From an uncultured Actinomycetes bacterium (lineage in GTDB: Bacteria > Actinomycetota > Actinomycetes > S36-B12 > UBA5976): a stretch of DNA of 18,933 nt. Shown piece after piece: positions 7,535 to 14,580 of the stretch. The notes beneath the pieces are model-generated. The model made no database searches, was not told the DNA's origin, and worked only from the letters and a program-made list of their open reading frames with translations. A program made the translations under genes and the position numbers. Within the stretch, counting starts at the first letter, position 1; every line of letters starts with the position of its first letter. The stretch spans positions 1 through 18,933 of the forward strand of contig CALBND010000034.1 of assembly GCA_937896305.1 (NCBI GenBank). Direction: 5' to 3'.

Positions 7535-8158
7535 ATGAAAATCGAATTAAAAAAGAGAGATGGAATATATTTAGTAATTATTGGTGGACTAATTTTAATT
7601 ATTTTGGGATATTTTAATTCTACTTCGCGCAACCACATGAACAATGATTTCGATGAACCAGGACGTGGGCAAATGGGTATGGGAATTGAACCAAATAATT
7701 CTTCAAACTTAAACGGAAGTGATTCCATGTTTACTGAGATGATGATTCCACACCATCAGCAAGCAGTTGAAATGTCAGATTTGGCTTTAAGCACTTCGAC
7801 GAATATTAAAGTTTTAGAACTCGCAAAAAGAATCAAAACTGCTCAGAGTTCCGAAATTTTACAAATGCAATCATGGCTTGGCACAAGTGACTCAGATGAA
7901 AATATGGATGAACATATGGGGCATGGAATGGGTGGCATGATGTCAGAATCAGAAATGGAAACTTTGAAGTTATCAACGGGAAAAACCTTTGACAGACTAT
8001 TTTTGGAAGGAATGATCACACATCATGAAGGCGCACTTCATATGGTGACAATGATCAAAGACACCAATAACCTAGAAATCAACACTTTTGGCTTGGATGT
8101 AACAAAAGTCCAAACTGCCGAAATTGCTGAAATGAAAGAACTTTTAGCTAGCCTCTAA
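7535..8158 (+). CDS. membrane-anchored DUF305 protein, Met/His-rich
   Basis: AAGGAG (7525-7530) precedes the ATG by four bases. The 207-residue protein has a basic start, one membrane helix (about 11-27) acting as an uncleaved anchor, and an outside domain made of two DUF305 half-repeats: MFTEMMIPHHQQAVEM (65-80) and LFLEGMITHHEGALHM (155-170). Between them lies a Met/His-rich stretch, MDEHMGHGMGGMM (124-136), with another methionine cluster at 46-49. DUF305 is a ferritin-like four-helix fold with no settled function; the paired histidines and methionines suggest extracellular metal (perhaps copper) binding, which is inference. It is a separate transcription unit between glnA and the heliorhodopsin, each bounded by a terminator. 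No GlnR-type repeat was seen upstream of it. Confidence 0.9.
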   Translation: MKIELKKRDGIYLVIIGGLILIILGYFNSTSRNHMNNDFDEPGRGQMGMGIEPNNSSNLNGSDSMFTEMMIPHHQQAVEMSDLALSTSTNIKVLELAKRIKTAQSSEILQMQSWLGTSDSDENMDEHMGHGMGGMMSESEMETLKLSTGKTFDRLFLEGMITHHEGALHMVTMIKDTNNLEINTFGLDVTKVQTAEIAEMKELLASL

Positions 8159-8200
8159 AAGTAAAAATATAAATAAATAAACTGGAACAAATTATTGTGA

Positions 8201-8219
8201 AGGTCTCTAGCCCAGACCT
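8201..8219 (+). repeat. small inverted repeat between the DUF305 gene and its terminator
   Basis: AGGTCT (8201-8206) and AGACCT (8214-8219) form a 6-bp stem with a 7-base loop. No T-run follows, so it is not itself a terminator; it could be an mRNA 3-prime structure or chance. Confidence 0.4.
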
Positions 8220-8229
8220 AATACTCGTT

Positions 8230-8263
8230 ACACCCCCGACAGACAAAAAGTTGGGGGTGTTTT
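8230..8263 (+). terminator. intrinsic terminator after the DUF305 gene
   Basis: ACACCCCC (8230-8237) pairs with GGGGGTGT (8253-8260), extended inward by a G-T wobble and two more pairs around a nine-base A-rich loop, followed by TTTTCATTT. It separates the DUF305 gene from the heliorhodopsin gene. Confidence 0.88.
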
Positions 8264-8274
8264 CATTTAATTAC

Positions 8275-8303
8275 TAGATATTTAGCCCTCAATGCCTTAC
8301 TCT
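8275..8303 (+). promoter_or_regulatory. candidate promoter of the heliorhodopsin gene
   Basis: TAGATA (8275-8280, four of six matches to TTGACA) and TACTCT (8298-8303, TANNNT type) are spaced by 17 bases. They lie just after the upstream terminator and give a start near 8310 and a leader of about 15 bases that would contain the ribosome site. This start would make the upstream in-frame ATG at 8292 non-transcribed. Confidence 0.4.
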
Positions 8304-8324
8304 AGACAGAGAAAAGGAGTTAAA

Positions 8325-9095
8325 ATGGCGAAACCAACGAAAAAACAAATCAAATCATTAAAGAACTTCAATTTAGTTGCAGGGATATTTCACCTTTTGC
8401 AAATGTTTGCTGTACTTGCTTTAGCAAACAATTTTGCACTTCCAGTTACAGGCACGTATTTAAATGGGCCTCCTGGAACACCTTTTGGTACACCAGTAGA
8501 AATATTTCAAGTCAGAGTTGGGCTAACTGTAGCACTCTTTCTAGCACTATCTGCTTTATTCCACTTTTTAGTTTCAAGCAAAAAATATTTTGAACAATAT
8601 TCAAGTGGAATACTTAACAATCAAAATATTTTCAGATGGGTTGAATATTCACTGAGTTCTTCAGTGATGATTGTTTTGATTGCACAAATATGTGGAATTG
8701 CAGACATCGTGGCTTTGTTGGCAATCTTTGGAGTAAACGCTTCAATGATCTTGTTTGGCTGGTTACAAGAAAAATATACTCAACCTAAAGATGGTGACTT
8801 ATTACCATTTTGGTTCGGTTGTATCGCAGGAATTGTTCCTTGGATCGGATTAATCATTTACATAATCGCTCCGGGTTCCACTTCAACTAATCAAACACCA
8901 GGATTTGTTTATGGAATTATAGCCTCCTTATTCATCTTCTTTAATTCATTTGCCTTAGTTCAATATTTGCAATATCGAGGTAAAGGTAAATGGAGCAATT
9001 ACATAAGAGGCGAACGTGCCTATATTGTTTTAAGCTTGGTCGCAAAATCAGCCCTAGCTTGGCAAATATTTTCAGGAACTCTTATTCCCCAATAA
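8325..9095 (+). CDS. heR: heliorhodopsin (retinal-binding membrane photoreceptor)
   Basis: The start is the ATG at 8325, preceded by AAGGAG (8314-8319); an in-frame ATG at 8292 lacks a ribosome site. The protein has 256 residues and seven membrane helices. The retinal lysine is Lys241 in SLVAKSALAW (237-246), the Schiff-base counterion is Glu107 in RWVEYSLSSSVM (104-115), and His23, His80, Ser76 and Ser237 are in place; these numbers coincide with heliorhodopsin 48C12 as I recall them. It lacks the DTE/DTD pump motif of type 1 rhodopsins. Heliorhodopsins insert with the N-terminus inside, have slow photocycles and are thought to sense light or regulate partners. The gene has its own candidate promoter and a terminator on each side, two genes downstream of glnA. 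No carotenoid or retinal synthesis gene is in the window. Confidence 0.97.
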   Translation: MAKPTKKQIKSLKNFNLVAGIFHLLQMFAVLALANNFALPVTGTYLNGPPGTPFGTPVEIFQVRVGLTVALFLALSALFHFLVSSKKYFEQYSSGILNNQNIFRWVEYSLSSSVMIVLIAQICGIADIVALLAIFGVNASMILFGWLQEKYTQPKDGDLLPFWFGCIAGIVPWIGLIIYIIAPGSTSTNQTPGFVYGIIASLFIFFNSFALVQYLQYRGKGKWSNYIRGERAYIVLSLVAKSALAWQIFSGTLIPQ

Positions 9096-9120
9096 AAAAT
9101 TGAGAATAATCTCAGTCAAT

Positions 9121-9154
9121 TTAAAATGCCCCCAAGAAATTGGGGGCATTTTAA
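9121..9154. terminator. bidirectional terminator between heliorhodopsin and moaA
   Basis: A perfect 15-bp stem joins TTAAAATGCCCCCAA (9121-9135) to TTGGGGGCATTTTAA (9140-9154) around a GAAA loop. A/T runs at both outer ends let it serve the plus-strand heliorhodopsin gene and the convergent minus-strand moaA. Confidence 0.93.
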
Positions 9155-9167
9155 ATTACTAGAGGTC

Positions 9168-10151
9168 CTATCCGCCAATAGCTGACATTGGTCTAATTGG
9201 TTGCACAAAATTTGAATCATCAATACCGTGGCCTTTTTTCTTAGCAGCCAAATTGTTCAAAATAATTTCTTTGAGGATTTGATCATCTGCTCCATTTCGA
9301 AGTGGAATTCTAAGATCAGATTCTTCGGTCGCAAACAAACAATTTCTAATCTGGCCATCTGAAGTAAGTCTTAATCGATCACAATTTCCACAAAATGGTT
9401 CTGTAACAGAAGCTATTATGCCAACTTTTACAACTGTTCCTTTCACTTCAAAGAGTTCTGCTGGATCAGCCCCTCTATTGCCAACTGGTTCTAATACATA
9501 TTTTTTCGAGAGAGCCTGATAAATCTCTTCCCTAGAAATCATTTGTTTTCTATCCCAAGCATGTTGAGCATCCAAGGGCATTTGTTCGATGAATCGAAGT
9601 TGTAAATTGTTTTCAATCGCCCAATCTAGAAGTGGCAATGCTTCATCGTCATTTATGCCCCTCATTAAAACGGCATTAATTTTTATTGGTTCAAATCCTG
9701 CTTTGATTGAGGCATTAATCCCAGATAGTGTTTCTTCCAATCCATCTCTTCTACTTAATTCTTTAAACTTTTCCCTATCTAATGTATCTAAGCTTATATT
9801 CAATCTTGATAAACCAGCATCAAATAAATCTTGCGCTAAAACATCTAGTCTTGTGGCATTAGTGGTCATAGAGATTGCAGGTTTTGATTCAATCTTGTTC
9901 AAAGCTTTAACAAGTTCAACTACATCTGGTCTTAACAGGGGCTCTCCCCCCGTTAATCTGATTTCTTCGATACCTTCAGCACACAATATTTTCACTACTC
10001 TAATAATTTCTTCAAGTGTTAGATGCATTGCTTTAGAAATCCAGTCGATCCCTTCCTCTGGCATGCAATAAGTACAGCGAAGATTACATTTATCAGTTAA
10101 CGAAACTCTTAAATCTTTGTGGACTCGACCAAATCCATCAACCAAAGGCAT
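9168..10151 (-). CDS. moaA: MoaA, GTP 3',8-cyclase (radical SAM)
   Basis: MoaA uses S-adenosylmethionine to convert GTP to 3',8-cyclo-7,8-dihydro-GTP, the first step of molybdenum cofactor synthesis, with MoaC acting next. The N-terminal cluster is CX3CX2C (Cys22, Cys26, Cys29 in CNLRCTYC). The C-terminal GTP-binding cluster is CX2CX13C (Cys254, Cys257, Cys271). The sequence ends in the essential Gly-Gly (326-327), and LTGGEPLLRPD (66-76) is the SAM-binding glycine motif. Length (327) is normal. The ATG has only a distant GGGAAG upstream, so the ribosome site is weak. It is divergent from moeA-moaB across a 318-base gap; moaC, moaE and moaD are not in the window. Confidence 0.97.
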   Translation of the reverse strand: MPLVDGFGRVHKDLRVSLTDKCNLRCTYCMPEEGIDWISKAMHLTLEEIIRVVKILCAEGIEEIRLTGGEPLLRPDVVELVKALNKIESKPAISMTTNATRLDVLAQDLFDAGLSRLNISLDTLDREKFKELSRRDGLEETLSGINASIKAGFEPIKINAVLMRGINDDEALPLLDWAIENNLQLRFIEQMPLDAQHAWDRKQMISREEIYQALSKKYVLEPVGNRGADPAELFEVKGTVVKVGIIASVTEPFCGNCDRLRLTSDGQIRNCLFATEESDLRIPLRNGADDQILKEIILNNLAAKKKGHGIDDSNFVQPIRPMSAIGG

Positions 10152-10469
10152 TTGAGTATGTTCCGCTTCCCTAGATTTGAAGAATGAATTAAATAATCAC
10201 TCTAATCTAGAGGATAGCGCTAAAACTTCTATCACCCTTGGCTTAGTCCAGATCCTAAGTTAAAAGCTCAGCAATGAGATACCAATTTGTGAACAACAGG
10301 TTGCAAGAGCACCCCCATTCAATACCAATGAGTACTCCTTGGATTAAATCTTGTAGGAAAGATAGAGTAATAACATGGTTGTCGTAAATTTTATTTTACA
10401 AAAGAGGTCGTTCCTGGAAGTTTACAATTGGATATTTAATGAAACTCCATTTGAGGTTCAAATCTAATT
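10152..10469. other. moaA-moeA divergent intergenic region (318 bases), no gene recognised
   Basis: The region should hold both divergent promoters. I see no convincing open frame and no tRNA. Small hairpins exist, such as CTTAG-n8-CTAAG (10242-10259) and CTCA-GCAA-TGAG. I could not fit the known Moco riboswitch. No strong -35/-10 pair stands out on either strand. The only clear structure is the palindrome at 10449-10463, listed separately. Confidence 0.6.
10449..10463 (+). promoter_or_regulatory. palindrome covering the moeA ribosome-binding site
   Basis: ATTTGA-GGT-TCAAAT is a perfect 6-bp inverted repeat with a three-base centre. The only Shine-Dalgarno-like sequence before moeA, GAGG (10453-10456), lies inside it, 13 bases from the ATG. 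It could be a DNA operator or an RNA hairpin that hides the ribosome site. Confidence 0.4.
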
Positions 10470-11633
10470 ATGTTAAATGTTGAGTGTAGCTGGGATGAAG
10501 CTTTTAAGATTTCAACAAATTCTTTTGAAAGACTTGATACTGAACAAATATTGATAAACAACTCTAACAACCGAATCTTAGCCAGCTCTGTTTCATCACT
10601 TTGTGATTTACCAGCATATGAAACTGCAGCAATGGATGGATGGGTAGTCAATGGAAAAAGCCCATGGAAGAAAGTCGGAGAAATTAACATCGGTACTTTA
10701 AGTAACACGGTTTTAAAAAATTCAGAGTGTTTAAAGATTTCTACTGGGTCTGTAATACCAAAAGGTGGCGAAGCAGTTATCCCATGGGAAAAAGTAACTG
10801 AAAAAGCTGACTATGTTGAAGGTGAAATTGCTCTGAGGGCCAATTGTCGACCCAAAGGAGAAGAATGCAAAACCGGAGATCTCATACTTTTAAAGGGAAC
10901 CAAAATAAATCCTCCAACAATTGGGTTACTAGCAGCAACCGGGCACGATAAAATTGACGTTATAAAAAAACCAAAAATAGGAATCTTCTTTTTAGGAGAC
11001 GAACTTTCTCACGCAGGAGTTCCTTCAGGTGGCGTGATCAGAGATGCTCTGGGAGTGCAACTGCCAGCATTGCTAGAAATGTATGGAGCTAACGTATTAG
11101 TTGCCAAATTTGTTAAAGATGATTTGGCTATTTTAATTAATGACTTGAAGTCTTCACTTTCTGAACTCGACATGATAATCACAACTGGTGGGACAGCTGA
11201 TGGTCCAAAAGATTTTGTTAAACCCGCTATAGATGCCTTAAATGGTGAATATTTAATAGACCGTGTCAGAGTTAGACCTGCCTACCACGTTATCTTGGCA
11301 AAAATTAATAACAAAATTCCATTCTTAGCTCTTCCTGGAAATCCCCAATCAGCAATTGCTGCCATAACTTCTTTTGGTAGACCAATCGTTAATTCACTCT
11401 TAGGTACTACCACTCCTGAACCTTTAGAGATAACAATTAAGCATGAAGTAAAGACACCAGAGAATTTTGCTAAATTAATTCCTGGAAACTTAGAAAATAA
11501 TGAATTTTATAAAGCAGATTACTTAGGTTCTGCAATGTTAAGAGGCTTAGCTGGTTCAAAAGGATTTGCCTTAATTAACCCTGGATTAAATGCAGCTGGC
11601 GCTAAGGCCAGATGGCTAAGTTTGCCTTACTAA
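10470..11633 (+). CDS. moeA: MoeA, molybdopterin molybdenumtransferase
   Basis: MoeA inserts molybdate into adenylylated molybdopterin to give active molybdenum cofactor. The 387-residue protein has the MoeA domain order: N-terminal part with AMDGWVV (54-60), STGSVIPKGGEAVIP (91-105), GDEL (176-179), GGVIRDALGVQLPALLEMYG (187-206), the molybdopterin-binding ITTGGTADGPKDFVKPA (237-253), LPGNPQSA (288-295) and a C-terminal domain IV (about 320-387). The loop reads TADGPKD where the classic family has VSVGDYD, a variation I believe occurs in actinobacterial paralogues. moaB follows after 36 bases, so the two are probably co-transcribed. The ribosome site is weak and buried in a palindrome. Confidence 0.93.
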   Translation: MLNVECSWDEAFKISTNSFERLDTEQILINNSNNRILASSVSSLCDLPAYETAAMDGWVVNGKSPWKKVGEINIGTLSNTVLKNSECLKISTGSVIPKGGEAVIPWEKVTEKADYVEGEIALRANCRPKGEECKTGDLILLKGTKINPPTIGLLAATGHDKIDVIKKPKIGIFFLGDELSHAGVPSGGVIRDALGVQLPALLEMYGANVLVAKFVKDDLAILINDLKSSLSELDMIITTGGTADGPKDFVKPAIDALNGEYLIDRVRVRPAYHVILAKINNKIPFLALPGNPQSAIAAITSFGRPIVNSLLGTTTPEPLEITIKHEVKTPENFAKLIPGNLENNEFYKADYLGSAMLRGLAGSKGFALINPGLNAAGAKARWLSLPY

Positions 11634-11669
11634 ATGAACTATAATTTTGATTTAACTAAGGTGGATTAA

Positions 11670-12167
11670 ATGAGTGCAGACAAATACAGAGCTCAAGTTA
11701 TAACTATTTCCACAAGAGCAGCTAACGGTGTTTGGGAAGACACATCTGGACCATTAATTGTTGCTAAATTGCTAGAATTAAATTTTGAATGCGAAAGTCC
11801 ACTTATTATTCCAGATGGTGAAATAATTGTTGAAAAACTAAATCAGGCAATTAAGAATAATTTTGATTTAGTAATTACTACTGGTGGAACAGGTCATACC
11901 CCAAATGATCTAACACCAGAAATGACCAAAAAAGTAATTGAAAGAGAATCCCCAGGAATAAGTGAAGCAATAAGAAATTATGGAGTTGCTAACGGTGTTG
12001 CCACAGCAATTCTTTCCAGAGCAATAGCTGGTTTAGCTAAAGGAACTTTAATAATTAATTTGCCCGGTTCTCTGGGTGGGGTAAAAGATGGATTAACTGT
12101 TTTAAGCCCTATCTTGATTCATGCTATAGATCAAATTCGTGGTGGCGATCATGAAAGAAAAAATTAA
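11670..12167 (+). CDS. moaB: MoaB/MogA-family molybdopterin adenylyltransferase
   Basis: Members of this family adenylylate molybdopterin, preparing it for MoeA. The protein is 165 residues, normal for MoaB/MogA. Motifs are ITTGGTGHTPNDLTPE (69-84), which binds the pterin, SRAIAGL (114-120) and the active-site loop LPGSLGGVKDGL (130-141). The ATG has AAGGTGG (11658-11664) five bases upstream, a good ribosome site. The gene follows moeA closely and the two act in successive steps. It meets the convergent dehydrogenase gene across 33 bases that hold only a weak AT-rich inverted repeat (TAATA-n9-TATTA, 12165-12183). Confidence 0.93.
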   Translation: MSADKYRAQVITISTRAANGVWEDTSGPLIVAKLLELNFECESPLIIPDGEIIVEKLNQAIKNNFDLVITTGGTGHTPNDLTPEMTKKVIERESPGISEAIRNYGVANGVATAILSRAIAGLAKGTLIINLPGSLGGVKDGLTVLSPILIHAIDQIRGGDHERKN

Positions 12168-12200
12168 TAGCTTTAAAGTATTAGCAAAATATTTAAGAAA

Positions 12201-13412
12201 TTAAATCTTTTCGTCTCTTGATTTCCAAGGGGCCCCAAATTCATTTATTTTGTCAAGGAATGGTTTGGGATCAAACCATTCTGGTCCCATAACTCCTACT
12301 GGTTTCCATAAACCTTCATGTATCAATTCCATTGCAACAACTGGATTTAATGCTGTTTGCCAGACCACAGCTTGATCGCCATATTCCTTCATTGACCATT
12401 CGTTATCAACAACGTGGTAAAGGTATACAGCTTTCGGGTTTCCTTCTTTATCTAATCCTTTAACTAACACTCCAGCACAAGTTTTACCTTTCATGCGCGC
12501 ACCCAAACTTGCAGGATCTGGCAAAGAAGCGGTTAACAGATCTCGTGGTGAAACAGAAATGCCTTGCACATCAACGTTTTCTTTTCTATCCATACCTAAT
12601 TTGTGAATTGTTTTAAGAATTGAAATAAATTCTTTGCCAAGTCCATATTTAAAGTTAACCTTTTTTGCGTCAACTTTTTGAGGAATTAGCACTACTTCTT
12701 CGTGCTCTACGTTTACACATTCAACTGGCCCAATGCCTTCTGGAAAGTCAAAGATTTCAGGTTCTGAGAATGGCTTGGTGGTGAACCAACCGCGTCCATC
12801 TTCCCAAACCAAAGGTGGGTTTAGGCATTCTTCAATAGTTGTCCAGATTGAGAATGAAGGTGCAAAAGATTCTCCTTCAACTACCAAGTTGGATCCATCC
12901 AAAACTGTTAAGGTGTCGATTCGACTAAATAATTCATCTGAAGCATATTTGGCTAATACATCACTTAACCCAGGTTCAATGCCCATTCCAACAACTGCAA
13001 AAATTTTTCTTTCATGCCAATTCCAGTCTCTAGCAAATTGTTCATCCCCAAGCTTTACACCAGCTTCAGTAAATGGATATTGCGGATGTGGTCTTGATAA
13101 AGACATGGCCATATCCATGTAGTTTGTATTTTCAATTTCACAAGCTAAAAATATTGGCATAACAAATCTTGGATCAACGGCATTAATAACAATATCTGGT
13201 TTTACTTCTCGAATTAATTCTCGAATATCTTCTAGCTCTGCAGCATTTACTTCTTGTGCTTCGAATCGATCATCATCAATTCGTTTAATTGCATCTTGAG
13301 CACGTTCCAAAGAACGGTCGGCAATTACCATTTTTGTTAAAAATTTTCTTCTGGATGCGATATTGGCGATAGATCTACCAACGCCACCCGCTCCGATTAC
13401 GAGCGCTTTCAT
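12201..13412 (-). CDS. saccharopine dehydrogenase family protein
   Basis: The 403-residue protein opens with a Rossmann dinucleotide-binding motif VIGAGGVGRSIA (5-16) and an acidic/polar strand end at Asp32, then INAVDPRF (76-83), NYMDMAM (97-103) and VGMGIEPGLSDVLA (141-154), which are typical of the saccharopine dehydrogenase / carboxynorspermidine synthase group. The central and C-terminal regions have no recognised extra domain. Family members oxidise or reduce secondary amines formed from lysine, glutamate or polyamines; the exact substrate is not evident, since no lysine aminotransferase or semialdehyde dehydrogenase lies nearby. AGGGG is ten bases upstream of the ATG. It lies 43 bases after arsC but probably has its own control element (see 13429-13452). 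Confidence 0.9.
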   Translation of the reverse strand: MKALVIGAGGVGRSIANIASRRKFLTKMVIADRSLERAQDAIKRIDDDRFEAQEVNAAELEDIRELIREVKPDIVINAVDPRFVMPIFLACEIENTNYMDMAMSLSRPHPQYPFTEAGVKLGDEQFARDWNWHERKIFAVVGMGIEPGLSDVLAKYASDELFSRIDTLTVLDGSNLVVEGESFAPSFSIWTTIEECLNPPLVWEDGRGWFTTKPFSEPEIFDFPEGIGPVECVNVEHEEVVLIPQKVDAKKVNFKYGLGKEFISILKTIHKLGMDRKENVDVQGISVSPRDLLTASLPDPASLGARMKGKTCAGVLVKGLDKEGNPKAVYLYHVVDNEWSMKEYGDQAVVWQTALNPVVAMELIHEGLWKPVGVMGPEWFDPKPFLDKINEFGAPWKSRDEKI

Positions 13413-13428
13413 AAAAAATCAACCCCTA

Positions 13429-13452
13429 CTGGTTATTTTAAATATATACCAG
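13429..13452 (-). promoter_or_regulatory. spaced inverted repeat upstream of the dehydrogenase gene
   Basis: CTGGT (13429-13433) and ACCAG (13448-13452) are inverted with a 14-base, purely A/T spacer. The element sits between the arsC stop and the dehydrogenase ATG, 17 bases upstream of the latter. The A/T spacer could hold a -10. It may be an operator; the arms are only five bases. Confidence 0.35.
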
Positions 13453-13455
13453 CAG

Positions 13456-13869
13456 TTAGATTTGTTTTGCTTTGCCCCTTATTTCATCAATAAGTCCCCA
13501 CACAAGTTGTTTTATTTCATCTCTAATTTTTCTAGTATCAGAAATAGTTTTTCCGGCAGGATCTGTTAAGTCCCAATCTAAATATTTTTTTCCAGGAAAT
13601 ACAGGACATACATCGCCACATCCCATAGTTATTACATAATCAGATTCTTGCACTGCTTCAGTTGTTAAAACTTTTGGTTTATTTTCTGTGATATCGATAT
13701 CTTCTTCTAACATAACTGCAGCTGCCATTGGGTTTATTTGATCTGCAGGCATTGAACCTGCAGATAAAACTTCTATGGTTCCATGTGATAAATATTTTAA
13801 ATATCCCGCTGCCATTTGAGATCTACCTGCGTTATGCACACAGACAAATAGCACGGTTGGTTTTTTCAT
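13456..13869 (-). CDS. arsC: ArsC, arsenate reductase of the low-molecular-weight phosphatase family
   Basis: ArsC reduces arsenate to arsenite. The 137-residue protein has the P-loop CX5R as CVHNAGRS (Cys10 to Arg16), the DP motif with Asp103 in DWDLTDPAG (98-106), and two further cysteines in MGCGDVCP (Cys84 and Cys88) that can form the disulfide relay of the thioredoxin-type enzymes. The AGS (37-39) and NPMA (46-49) positions also match the family. Mycothiol-dependent actinobacterial forms are an alternative, but the cysteine pair argues for the thioredoxin route. Its ATG overlaps the stop of the upstream aquaporin gene (ATGA), so the pair is translationally coupled, as in the aqpS-arsC arrangement of rhizobia. 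Confidence 0.93.
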   Translation of the reverse strand: MKKPTVLFVCVHNAGRSQMAAGYLKYLSHGTIEVLSAGSMPADQINPMAAAVMLEEDIDITENKPKVLTTEAVQESDYVITMGCGDVCPVFPGKKYLDWDLTDPAGKTISDTRKIRDEIKQLVWGLIDEIRGKAKQI

Positions 13870-14549
13870 TTAAAGCTAGGCTTCTTAAATTTCATTTGGA
13901 ATAGATACATTGAAATTAATCCACCAATAATTAAGCCAATAAATTGTGCCAAAATATAGGTACCTAGGTGGCTAAAAGTAATACCTGTTGGTGAGTCTGT
14001 GAATGTTCTAGCCAGACTTAGAGCTGGGTTGGCAAACGCCGTTGAGGAAGTAAAGAAGATCACACTGCCAAACCAAACAGGAACCCAAACTTGCGCACCA
14101 CCTCTGATATCTGATCTGGTAACTGCCGTTAGGACAAAGATCAGGCCTGCTGATGCAATGATTTCTGCCACAAAGATTCCATTACTTTGTCTTGGTTGGG
14201 TAGCTTTTTCAAAAAAATCTCGACCGAAAGAATAATTTATAGTTGCCACCCCAGCTATAAATCCTAAAATCTGCACAACGATTAACTCAAAAGCTTCAAC
14301 AACTGAAACTTTTTTCCTGGATAAAAACCACAAAGTGACTATCGGATTAAAATGAGCAACTCCAATTTGCGAAAAAGTTGCAATCAAAACAGCCAATGCC
14401 AATATTATTGAAAAAACATTGATAAACATAATTATTGCAAGATCGTTAGTCAAACTTTCAGCCATTATTCCCGAGCCAATAACAGCCATTGCTAAGAGCA
14501 ACGAACCAAGAAAATCTGAAACTAGCGCACGGATTTGTTTTTTCTTCAT
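13866..14549 (-). CDS. aqpS: AqpS-like aquaglyceroporin (arsenite channel)
   Basis: The 227-residue protein has six membrane helices plus two half-helices of the MIP fold. The first pore motif is AHFNPIVT (65-72), with NPI in place of the usual NPA; the second is FANPALSLAR (172-181) with the selectivity-filter Arg181. GSGIMAE (25-31) and the stretch from FFTSSTAFANP (165-175) to TDSPTGI (184-190) resemble the AqpS branch rather than glycerol facilitators. In known aqpS-arsC operons arsenite made by ArsC leaves the cell through this channel. AGGA lies four bases before the ATG. No ArsR gene or other arsenic gene is in the window. Function from context is fairly sure; other small neutral solutes could also pass. 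Confidence 0.9.
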   Translation of the reverse strand: MKKKQIRALVSDFLGSLLLAMAVIGSGIMAESLTNDLAIIMFINVFSIILALAVLIATFSQIGVAHFNPIVTLWFLSRKKVSVVEAFELIVVQILGFIAGVATINYSFGRDFFEKATQPRQSNGIFVAEIIASAGLIFVLTAVTRSDIRGGAQVWVPVWFGSVIFFTSSTAFANPALSLARTFTDSPTGITFSHLGTYILAQFIGLIIGGLISMYLFQMKFKKPSFK

Positions 14550-14580
14550 TTCTTCCTTTTATTTGACGTTACGACAAGGA

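Noticed and set aside
8292..8324. Upstream in-frame ATG extending heliorhodopsin by 11 residues.
   Set aside because: No ribosome site precedes it, it overlaps the candidate promoter, and the ATG at 8325 has AAGGAG and gives the numbering expected for Lys241.
9589..10071. 160-residue open frame on the plus strand.
   Set aside because: It is antisense to moaA, which has all catalytic motifs, and has no ribosome site or recognisable domain.
10453..10465. GGTTCAAATC resembles a tRNA T-loop.
   Set aside because: The flanking bases do not form a T-stem, and no acceptor, D or anticodon arm can be built around it.
12733..13122. 129-residue open frame on the plus strand.
   Set aside because: It is antisense to the saccharopine-dehydrogenase-family gene and has no domain features.
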